From Larix kaempferi (lineage: Eukaryota; Streptophyta; Pinopsida; Pinales; Pinaceae): 64,000 nt of DNA. The notes under the pieces are model-generated. The model saw only the letters and a list, made by a program, of their open reading frames with translations, did not search any database and had not been told where the DNA came from. Positions 36,247 to 45,984 of this stretch are shown in pieces. The stretch spans positions 62,001 through 126,000 of the forward strand of contig BSBM01002083.1 of the NCBI GenBank assembly GCA_027924585.1. The letters are read 5' to 3'. Made by a program: the position numbers and the translations under genes. Every line of letters begins with the position of its first letter. Within the stretch, counting starts at the first letter, position 1.

Positions 36247-36931
36247 TTAATAATAATAATAATAAAACCTTTACATTGTTGGCCTATAATATGATACTTC
36301 CATTTATCCTTCTATATATCTATATACTTATATACATATATTTATCTATATTTTTTATATGATCATGGTATTTTCTATACCAATTGATCTCTTCATTATT
36401 TTATTCAGTTTCTTATTTCGAGCTCTAAGAATAGCTCTATGGCACTCGATGCCATAATTAAGATGATAATAATAATCACTTAACCTAAGGTAATAAAAAG
36501 CTTTTACCAAATAATGAAATTAAAGAAGTTCACTATTTGCTAGCGGCAAAATAATAACTAAGTCTACTCAAGACTTACCTCTATTTTAGGACTGTACTTA
36601 GGAGGTTTAGACCATCAAGTGGACAAGTTTTCCCATATTTAGGTTCCTAAGGTATCAGGATGACACCGACCATCGGTAACTCGTTCTCTGTGGCTTCCTA
36701 GCCATCCACCTCTTCCCCCTCCCTTAGTGGATTCGTGCCCTCATCGTTCAAGTCACATCATGCCTTCAGTCCCCGAAGTCTACCATTTGATAAATATAAC
36801 TTAGGAAAATAAACAACCTGTTTAAAAAGATTTACTGGTGGGGCCTTGGCCTTGAGCTCCTCACCAGAAACAAGTATACATTTACATTTTACATTTCAAA
36901 ATGTATGGTAAAAGAGGGATGTTACAAAGAT

Positions 36932-38857
36932 ATGGAATAAAAGAACAATCCTCCTCTATAGGAACGAAATGAAGCACATAGTGGGCATGCCTTTTTAAAT
37001 CTAGGTTTAATTTTGGATTTAGGCTAGTATATATAATAGGGTATATACCAGTAAATTTCAACCGCATTCTTTTGAGAAAAATAGAAGAATATTCTCCAAA
37101 GTGAACTCTATAGAATCTTGGATACTTTTTGATAATATGGCTCTTGGACATCCCTTTATTTTTGTATTAATGTCACACCTCTTTAATACAAAATTAATTA
37201 CTTTGGTAAAAAAATAGTGGTCAAACTCAATCTCTTTTTTATTGAAATTATTCTCCAAATTTAGTAAGAATTTTGCCTAAAGTTATAGTTTCACATTGAT
37301 AGGAATTTTGACCATTGCTCTTTAAGGATTTTAGAAATTTTGACCTTTGCTCTTTAGGGATTTTAGCCCATTTAAAGATAACCCAAATCCTTTAAAATTT
37401 GAAAAATTATAAGTAAAAATAAATCAAAGGGGAACTTTACCTTACCTAAAAATAATAATCTAGATGGTAAGGTTGACCTTGCACACTTATTAACTTATTA
37501 CAATATTTAGCGTGGTCAATATCCACTTCGTTAATAAAGTTCATTTGAAGTCAATACATGACCAATGTCTAATAGGGATGACTTCCTCTATCATTTGTAT
37601 ACATAGAGGCTTACTATCTAAATCTACTCAACCAACCAAAAATCATTAAACTTTATATTACAACAAAAAATTAATATATATTTATCTGCAAAAATTATAA
37701 TTACACTAATAAGTAAATAGATATTTATCATCAAATACTAGAACATTATTTAATTTAACTATATCTTTTTATTCAACGGCTATACCTTATATCAATGGAT
37801 GTAAGTGTATCAATTTTTGTAATTGGTTAATTTATTTATTCTTTATAAAATATTATGTTAACAATGATTACTTGTGATGCGATGTGATATATTTTAATAA
37901 TAAAAATTTTATTACATATATTTTATTGAAATTAAATATATATTATGTTAATAAAATCATTATGATTATTCTTTAAATTTTTTATCTTCTAAAAAATTAT
38001 TATAATAACAATATTTAGCATAATTATATTCATAGATATTACTAATCAAGCTAACTTTATTTTTTATTAAATATTACTAAAATTAATATTTAATTTTAAT
38101 ATCAAATTGTCTTAATATTTCAAATAAACACTTCATCCATTATTACAAGAACAAAATTAGTTTTATTTATCAATAAATATAAATTATAAAATTAATATTT
38201 TTTTAAAATCAAATTCAAATAATTGAAATTAATATTTATTTATTCTCAATAAATACAATTACAACTGCTACTTATTTTTAGTTCTCCTTGTTTTTTAATA
38301 TGACTTTTAACTTATAAAATTTATTTACTCTCTAAAAAATTTATAGCATATAATTGTATCGTATGTATGAGTAAAGTTAACATTTATTTATCAAAATATA
38401 ATATAACTTTTAACTTATAAAATTTATTTACTCTCTAAAAAATTTATAACATATAATTGTATCACATGTATGAGTAAAGTTAACATTTATTTATCAAAAT
38501 ATAAGTAATGAAAATTAATTTTTATTTTCAATACAAACTTACATAGTAGAACTTTATATTTATTTATTTTCAAATAATTAATAAATTTTTATTTTAAATA
38601 TAATTTTGTATATTTTCCAAATATTATTATATAATTTTTATTAAATAGCAATTTTTCAATATATTACATTTTTTTAATGTTTAAATGGACTTAGTTCCCT
38701 TAAATACTTATATTCTCACATACTCATATTACATTAAAGATTATACAATCTTAACAACTAAAATCTCTGAATTTCAGACAAATATATCATAAATATATTA
38801 AAACAAAATACAAATGATACACATGGTAAGAATAATGAAAGTTAATCTAGATTTTAG
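36932..38857. other. AT-rich stretch without recognisable genes
   Basis: From about 37430 on the sequence is very AT-rich and without long frames. The part next to the LARD-like insertion (36932-37260) has minus-strand frames that I cannot assign; it continues the sequence found left of 13823. Confidence 0.5.
38298..38505. repeat. Tandem duplication of a 103-bp AT-rich unit
   Basis: Two copies, period 103 bases, beginning ACTTTTAACTTATAAAATTT and ending ATTTATCAAAATATA, with only a few differences. Confidence 0.9.
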
Positions 38858-39147
38858 ACAAAAATATTATAAATTTTTTTTATTTTTTTTCTCGGAAAAA
38901 ATCGTAATTTTATTTCAAATAGATGAACAAAATTACATTCTACACATGTAGTAGAATCACTGAGATCCCTACATTGTCACATATTTACTGTCCCATATTA
39001 TCATCATATCTAATGTCCCATACATACAACAAAAACAATACTACTGTTGTCCATACAACCCGCATATATCCTATTACATAAAATCAAATACTGTAACAGA
39101 AATGGAAGAAAGTAACCATCATTGATCAACAAAAGCTAAGCTGTTGC

Positions 39148-42100
39148 TCAATGCTGTGCCTCAATATCATCATGAAAAGGTCTGTGATAATAGCTGAAAG
39201 TGCCCCCCGGTGAATGAATAGTAATCCTCCAAGTGCCAAGTGCTATGTCCTGCTGCGTCGCTTCCTTGGAGAGCTGATCGGCCAACCCATTCCTCTCCCT
39301 GTAAACATGTGTAAATGTAATGTCGTTAAAGGACTGCTTTAACCGGATCACCTCCTCCAGGATAGGTAATAGTACCATCACATGACAATGTGTGATCTCC
39401 TTTGCCCAGTTGATAACTAACATGGAGTCGCCAAAAATCTGTAGAGATAGGCATCCTTGTTCAAGTGCAAATAACATCAGCAGTTTAAGAGACATAAGTT
39501 CAGCATAGTTATTTGATCCTCTCCCCAAACCAGCCACGAGATGGAAGTAATGGGACTCAGTTTTGTAAAGGACTCCCCCCCCTCCACACACCGATTGATG
39601 GTCTAATGAGGCTCCATCAAAAAATGCCCACGACATGGATTTGTCAATCTGTTCCACCCGCACAGGTCGTGTTCTACTCACTTGGACAGGAGCCTCGTAA
39701 TGTTGTATAACCGCCACAGCTTGAGCCACTACAGACGCCATTGAAACCCTGCTATCATGAAATATCAGCTTATTTCTGGTAATCCAAATGCCCCATGCAA
39801 AAATACACGGGAAGGCCCGGATGGAAGAGGATTTATGAAAAGACCACCACAAATGGAACGCTTCCAAGATGCTCTCTCCCCTCCACCTCACCTTAAAATC
39901 CAAATATTTGTTGATATCATTCCAAACAGCCTGTGAAAACCAACATTGAACAAAAAGATGAGCAATGGTCTCTTCCGCATCCCTACAAAGTGGACAGATC
40001 CCCGGACCCTGGAGGAAACGTTTTTGCAGAATGTCCCAAGTAGGAGCCTTATTTTCCAGTATAGCCCAGAAGAGTAATTTTGCTTTACCCGGGCACCTTA
40101 ACTTCCACAAATATTTCCACCACCACACCAATTCCCTGTTATGTACTTCCACATTCAGCTGGATATATCCATTTTTTGGTGAGTATATTCCCGAGGGATG
40201 GTGATCCCAAATAAGTTCATCAACCCTATTGGTCCGTCGAATATTAGTAAGTCTTAAGATCCGCAAATAATCCTCCCAAGCCCCCTGCAGTTCTTCAGAG
40301 ATCTCAAGTCGCTGTGCAGAGATCCACCCCTGATGCCAAAGAGTAGATGATCCCGGATCCTCTATATCAGCCAGAAAATGACAACCTCTAGCAGCCAAAA
40401 AAGTCCTCAATTCCACTGAAAGGACATGACCTCCCCTGCAGCCAACCCAAGGGTCCAGCCCAATACGAAGGAGACACCCATTTCCAATCTGCCACACTAA
40501 TCCAGAACCGACCAAAGAGAAATGCTGCACCACCGCTTTCCAGACCACAGAGCAATTTGCCCTCGACTTATTGCCCAGCCTGATCCATTCGAGAAGAGTA
40601 AGAGGGGCAATATATTTATGATATACCACTCTTGTCTAGAGACTCTGTGTATGTATAAGTCGCCACGACACTTTGGCCCCCAAGGATTTTGCAAACAGAA
40701 AAATATTCTTTAACCCCCATCCTCCCAATGCTTTTGGGACAGCAATTTTTTCCCATCTGACCCACACCATTGCTCGAAGCTCACTCAAACCCTTCCAAAG
40801 AAAGGCAAAACACAATCTCTGGATCTGCTCCAGGACTCCTATGGGTATCCAAGCAAGAGACATCCAATACACCGGAATTGCTTCCAATACTGATTTAACC
40901 AGGACCAGCCTCCCAACCCGAGAGAGCCATTTATGACTCCATCCATGAAGGCGTTGTTCTAATTTTGCTATTAACTAGTGCCAATCAGCCTTCAGATAAG
41001 CATTCCGTTTCAAGTGAAAGCCAAGGTACTTTAATCCATCATCAATATCCAAAGTCCCAAAAGGTAGTTTGTTAGCCAATCTTTGAATCTCCTGCTCGGT
41101 TAAATTCGAGCATGTGATAGTAGATTTGTCAATATTCACTAACATACCCGCTGCAACTTGCACTAATTGGAGACCTTCAACCACCTTATCAATATCCTGT
41201 CGCGTGCCATCACAAAATATCAGAATGTCATCAACAAAAAGGAGATGTGTAATAAACAATACCTGAGAAATGGATATGCCCCGAAAGGAACCATCAACTT
41301 TTGCATTCAGAATAAAACGGCTGAGTCCTTCAGCAACAAGGAGAAACAGCAGCGGAGAGAGGGGACATCCCTGTCGTATCCCCCTTCCCGCCTGGAAGAA
41401 TGGACTAGCAGAACCATTGATCAGTACAGCAAAGCTCACCGTAGTGAGGCAGGCCATAATCCATCTAATAAATTCGTAGCAGAACCCCAGATGAGTTAGA
41501 AGCATCCGGATATATAGCCAGCTAACCCTATCAAATGCTTTTGAGAGATCAATCTTAATCACAGCACCCTTCTGCTTCTGCACTTTCAGAGTGTGTAATC
41601 CTTCCTGGGCAACTCCAATGGCCTCATGAATTTGGCGGCCTTCCAAGAAGCCAAATTGCTCACAAGAAATATGCTTAGACAAAATATTCTTGAGTCTCCT
41701 CGCCATAACCTTAGAGATGATCTTATAGATACAATTTCAGAGGGAAATAGGTCTGAAGTCATCAAAGCTGTCAGGCTTGTCCGTCTTCGGTATAAGAGCT
41801 AACAAGGTGGAGTTGAAGGGGCCATGGACAAACCCAGCCTTTCACGATTCTTCCACCACATTCAATATTTCCTCCCCGAAGAAGTCATAGAATCCTAAGA
41901 AGAATTCTATAGGCCAGCCATCAGGCCTCGGGCTTTTATCTTTTTGAAAGGATTGCATTACCAGCGAGAGCTCAATCGGCGTCACCTCCTCCATCAACAG
42001 TCTATTATCTTCCTCCCCCACAAAACGAGGAAAAAGCTGAGTCACCCGAATAACCTCAGCAATGGAGACTCCAGGTTGTGCAGTGAATAAATCTCCAAAA

Positions 42101-43315
42101 TGTCTAACACCCAACTCCGCTAATCCATCAAAGCTGGAAACCTGTTCCCCTGCTTCAGAAGATAGTTCCCAAATAGAGTTTGTGAATTTTCTCCCCTTAG
42201 CATACGCTTGAAAAAAATTTGTATTCTCATCACCGCACTGAAGCCATATCGCCCTACTTTTCATTCTCCACAGCTCTTCTCGCTCACACAGAATCACATT
42301 CCTGCGTCTCTCCCACTCCAACAGCTCGCCTTTCTGCTGATCATCCAGATATCCCATGCCCAGACTATTAAGAATCCTATCGATAATCAGCTCAGCAGCC
42401 CGCAAAGTCTAATCATCAATCACCCTTTTTTCATGAGCCCAGGAAATAGTGGCCTCTTTAATTCTCTTAAGATTGCGATGAAAGTGTGCACCCGCATGCA
42501 TCTGAGAATCATGTGGTTGATGAACCCACTGATCCTGAACCAACTTAATAAAAGCCTCCTCCTTCAGCCAGCTAGGATTGAATTTGAAAGGGCTTGGAGG
42601 TTTTTTCCTGCTACCTCGTAACTCCAGGAAGATGGGGCAGTGGTCAAATATCCCTCCTGACCCTACCCACTGTCTGACAACATCAACTCCCAGTGCCAAC
42701 ACTTCGGCCACCAGAAACACTATCCAGTCTTTTATCCACCCTATGTTCCCCAGCTCTCTTATTCCTCCAAGTTGGAGTTAACTTGGATGGTAAAATGTCA
42801 AGAAGATCCTTCCTGACAAAGGCTTGAATGAAATAATTTGCTAATGTATCCGGAGCATCCCGAGGCCCCTACACTTCAGAAGACCCCAGAGTAAGATTGA
42901 AATCTCCACCCATAATCACATCCCTGCCTTCAAATAGATCCATACAAAACAAGGAGTCCCAGTAGCCAACCCTATTTAAATAGGGCCCGTATATATTGAG
43001 AACCGTGATTATCCGACCAATCTCAGCATCCCAAACTTCCAAACCGATACCAGAAGAGATTCCCCAAGAACAATCACATCGGCAACTCTTTACCTTCCAC
43101 CCCGAGGCCAGCCCTCCAGAGTGCCCCCGAGCATCCACTCCAACAAACTTCCAACCAGGAAGCAAAGATTCTAAAGCTCATACAACATCCTTACTGCCAC
43201 CCAAAGTTTCTTGCAACAGTAAAACATCCGGTTGATTTAAGTCTACCAGCCTCCTAAGCGACGATTTTTTAATGGGACTCGCCAACCCACGATAGTTGAA
43301 GGACATAAGTTTCAT
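39148..43315 (-). pseudogene. LINE ORF2: endonuclease-reverse transcriptase-RNase H (broken)
   Basis: The start is ATG 43315-43313, 15 bases past ORF1. Endonuclease: MKLMSFNYRGL, LLLQETLGG, GGDFNLTLG, RVDKRLDS and FDHCPIFLEL. Reverse transcriptase: RPDGWPIEFF, QFGFLEGRQI, KIDLSKAFDRVSW, GIRQGCPLSPLLF, LLFVDDILIF and LKYLGFHL. Then LGGWGLKNI, the zinc segment CPLCRDAEETIAHLFVQC, and RNase H with WAFFDGAS, NNYAELMSLKLL, FGDSMLVINW and THVYRERNGLADQLSKEA. Breaks: TGA near 43179, TAG 42871-42869, a one-base frameshift near 42722, TAG 42411-42409, TGA 41844-41842, TGA near 41740, TAG 40977-40975 and TAG near 40637. The last 493 codons are open. The intact protein would nick DNA and copy its own RNA at the target. 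Confidence 0.95.
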
Positions 43316-43329
43316 AATATACCCCCATC

Positions 43330-44811
43330 CTAGGCTTTCACTTCTCTAAGTGCCCACTCAATAGAAGATTGTGTACCCATCACTAAATCCACTTTAGCCC
43401 ATTCTTGAGCTTTAGACAAAAGGGATTTTCGGCCTCGACCTTTCCCCCCAACACTAAAGGCCAATTCAGGAAGTCCCTTGCCCCCCGTTCCCTCTTCAGG
43501 TATCTCCCTACTACGAAGAGCATATCTGATACTTCTACCCTCAGAGCTGGTAGAGTGATTGGTGGAAACAATGGACGGCGTGACAACACTATCCACATCA
43601 GGAAACAGACAAGGAGCATACGGACGAGGAGGAGACCCAAGACTACCCCCCCCCAAAACAATAGAGTCATCAAATAAGGAAACAACATGAGAAAGGAAAT
43701 GAGACATACCCAAGGGATTCGCAGATGAACCCCGTCGAATAATGGACAGCTCCTGTAGCAATTTGGAGGTGGCCCGAGTAGTAGGAGTCACGGAACACAA
43801 AGAAACCCCCTCAGCATCTGGAGGCGCACTCCCAATAATCTCCTTTCCAATGTTCACCAAAGGTGGCAACAAATCCTTAGATCCAAGCCTCCCACAATTA
43901 TCGGATGGTACCACAGAATCGAAGATCACCCCCCCGTCAATAGCAGGCCCACTCCCATCAGCCACCACCACCTAAGATTTCACCATCGACAATGGATCTG
44001 CGTCTGCTTCTACTGCTTCATCGGTCAGAGGCTTACTAGTCCGAAACGGTAAAGGGAAATAGGCTACCAGATGTCCATGAGCGTGGCAGCGGTGACACCT
44101 AAACGGCACACCCACATAATCCAGTATTTGAACAAAGTCCCCATCCTTGGAATAAACATTAATCTCAGCAGAAAGTCCCATCCGAAGATCGATATTTACC
44201 AATATCTTAGCTACAGTGTAGATGCCAGTCTTATAATGGGAGGAATCTGAACACACATATTCACCAAGAAAATTCCCAATCTCAGCAAACCGAGTTTCAT
44301 TCCACAAATGCATGGGAAACCCAGGAAGCTTCACCCACAGCGGTTCTTTATCTACTTTCTCAATTTTTGAGTCGAAGAAGGGGGACCAGCTTTTCAGAAC
44401 AAGAGGGACTCCCAACATCGACCATTGTCGACTTAAAACAACATTGACCTTCCCTATGTTCATTAAGATGAAGGAAAACCATCCTTTCGTCAAAACTTGG
44501 ACTTCAGGGGCTGATGACACGAAGTTCTTCCACTGCTCAGCCGCCCAACGCTGAAGGAAACCTCGACCAAATCTTCTGCCCTGAACATGTCCAACCACGG
44601 CTGTGTGAGAGAAATCCTCCGCCTCTTCCATCGTAACATCCACCCCCAGCACCAACAGGTCCTGTCTATGCCGTTCTTTAACCATCTTAGCAGGTTTTTT
44701 AAGTGAGTCAGCCTTAGCAGAGATCCCTGTTCGAGGACTAAGCAGGGATTCGTCATCTGGAAAAAATGCTCCTCCACCCGGGGCAGCCATCAATGCTCCA
44801 CACAACACCAA
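43330..44811 (-). pseudogene. LINE ORF1: DUF4283-type RNA-binding protein (one stop)
   Basis: A single frame of 494 codons counting one in-frame TAG at 43974-43972. The first 279 codons hold the DUF4283-like core (TKGWFSFILMN, PLVLKSWSPFFD, PLWVKLPGFPMHLWN, IGNFLGEYVCSD) and then the zinc-knuckle segment CHRCHAHGHLVAYF, in which the last Cys of a CCHC knuckle is Phe. After the stop come 213 codons of low-complexity tail. In plant L1 elements this protein binds the element RNA. ORF2 starts 15 bases downstream, so reinitiation is likely. The start at 44811 is the first ATG in a region otherwise without long frames. Confidence 0.9.
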
Positions 44812-45670
44812 GAATCAGTTGTACAAGCAAAAAATCACCAGATTCCAGAAGCCCTCAATCAAAGCTCAGAATCCCATGTTCCTTCATCCTGTTAATTGGA
44901 CCGACCAATTGAATCGAGTTATGCAACTCACTAAATAAAAAACTAAATAGTCTGGCACATGCATTGCAGAATTGGTATTGCTATACAGGAACCGTGGCAG
45001 AGTAATCCACATGGAATATGGCCAAGAAAAGGGATATAGAGCTGGTGGTATTTAATCCAGGCCCAGATTAAGGTCCATTGTTGCATTCGTCCAAGAAAAT
45101 CATCCACAGGTCCATTGCCTTAATTTTCTCAGTTGTAATCACATCCAATCAGAACTTCATCAACAGAAATCGTCAGATCCCCTGTTATGCTGCTCACGGC
45201 CTTCAATCAATTCAGAACCTTGATTTTCCATGGCGAGGGTTGATGAATCTTGAATTCGATTACCGCTCTTCTAGTAGCTCAGCCATTCACCTGCTCGAAT
45301 CCACCATAATTCCTCACTGTATTCTCAAATCTTTGATATAACGTACTTCTTCATGCTATGAATCTTGCTCTCACGCCTCCGACCAATTCCTGATGCAAAT
45401 TATCAAGCTGAGTAGGGTGAATGGATTTGTTGAAGACTGGTCTGCGGATTTGTTGAAGATTGCTCAGGGACTTATCAACCTCATGCCATAAGCTGTTATC
45501 AATGGTGTTCCGCTCTGTTTTCAATAGTGCTCGGCTCTCTTACAGATGCACCATTCAATGTTGTTTCTCTTCGAATCCACCGTAAATCCTCACTGTATTC
45601 TCAAATCTGTGACATAACGTACTTCTTCATGCTATGAATCTTGCTCCTCCTCTTTCTCCATGCTCTTACC
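44812..45670 (-). promoter_or_regulatory. LINE 5' untranslated region with a direct repeat
   Basis: About 860 bases upstream of ORF1, expected to hold the internal promoter. It contains a direct repeat of about 77 bases (45294-45370 and 45570-45646; core CTCACTGTATTCTCAAATCT and CGTACTTCTTCATGCTATG) with a 276-base period. No TATA box is evident, as usual for LINE promoters. Confidence 0.6.
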
Positions 45671-45687
45671 ACAAAAATATTATAAAT

Positions 45688-45984
45688 ATAATAAAAGAAA
45701 ATTCAAATAATACACATGTTACAAGTAATGAAAGTTTAGATTTATTTATCCTTTAAAAAAATTTAAGACTAAGTTTCAAATAGTATATATCAAATAATAG
45801 AAATTAAGATTTATTTATCCACTAAAAAATTATCATGATATTATTTAAGAATTAAAATATGGAAGTCACTTATTTAAAAAAATTATCATGATATTATTTA
45901 AGAATTAAAATATGGAAATCACTTATTTAAATATTTGTTTAGATGTGAGTTTAGATTCACAATGAAAGTGTGGGATAAGGAGTA
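45688..45984. repeat. AT-rich stretch with a 53-bp tandem duplication
   Basis: Between about 45825 and 45930 a unit of 53 bases (ATTATCATGATATTATTTAA...AATCACTTATTTAAA) occurs twice. It continues the AT-rich DNA left of the LINE insertion. No gene. Confidence 0.85.

Larger units (their letters stand above)
13828..36926 (-). mobile_element. LARD-like non-autonomous LTR element in tandem (LTR-int-LTR-int-LTR)
   Basis: The outer ends are TGTAACATACCC at 13828 and GGGATGTTACA ending at 36926, and the whole block is flanked by AAGAT (13823-13827 and 36927-36931), so it went in as one insertion. Inside are three LTR copies (13828-18145, 20766-23987, 26322-36926) and two internal regions (18146-20765 and 23988-26321). 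Primer sites complementary to initiator tRNA-Met and a polypurine tract show minus orientation. Neither internal region has a coding domain. Long LTRs with a short non-coding interior match the published definition of large retrotransposon derivatives (LARDs). The extra LTR-internal unit is explained by unequal recombination after insertion. Confidence 0.88.
26322..36926 (-). repeat. LTR3 (right, 5' LTR), split by a copia element
   Basis: It starts TGTAACATACCC and ends GTTACA at 36926 before the AAGAT duplication. The parts 26322-29129 and 36186-36926 add up to about 3.55 kb once the copia element is removed. It lacks the LINE fragment of LTR1 and LTR2 and has the opposite orientation of a 26-bp segment (28308-28333). 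A 128-codon frame at 28545-28931 is the altered counterpart of the 94-codon frame in the other LTRs. Confidence 0.85.
38875..45670 (-). mobile_element. Full-length L1-like LINE with 17-bp target duplication
   Basis: The 17-bp direct repeat ACAAAAATATTATAAAT occurs at 38858-38874 and 45671-45687 and brackets 6,796 bp. On the minus strand the element has an 860-bp leader, ORF1 (44811-43330), ORF2 (43315-39148), a 3' untranslated region of about 270 bases and an A-rich tail (CCGAGAAAAAAAATAAAAAAA) next to the left repeat. Both ends are therefore defined and the copy is not 5'-truncated, which is uncommon for LINEs. The domain set (DUF4283-type ORF1; endonuclease, reverse transcriptase, zinc region and RNase H in ORF2) is that of plant L1 elements. 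Confidence 0.95.

Noticed and set aside
40522-43975. Plus-strand frames opposite the full-length LINE (for example 42208-42621, 43405-43677)
   Set aside because: Antisense shadows of ORF1 and ORF2; no conserved pattern of their own.
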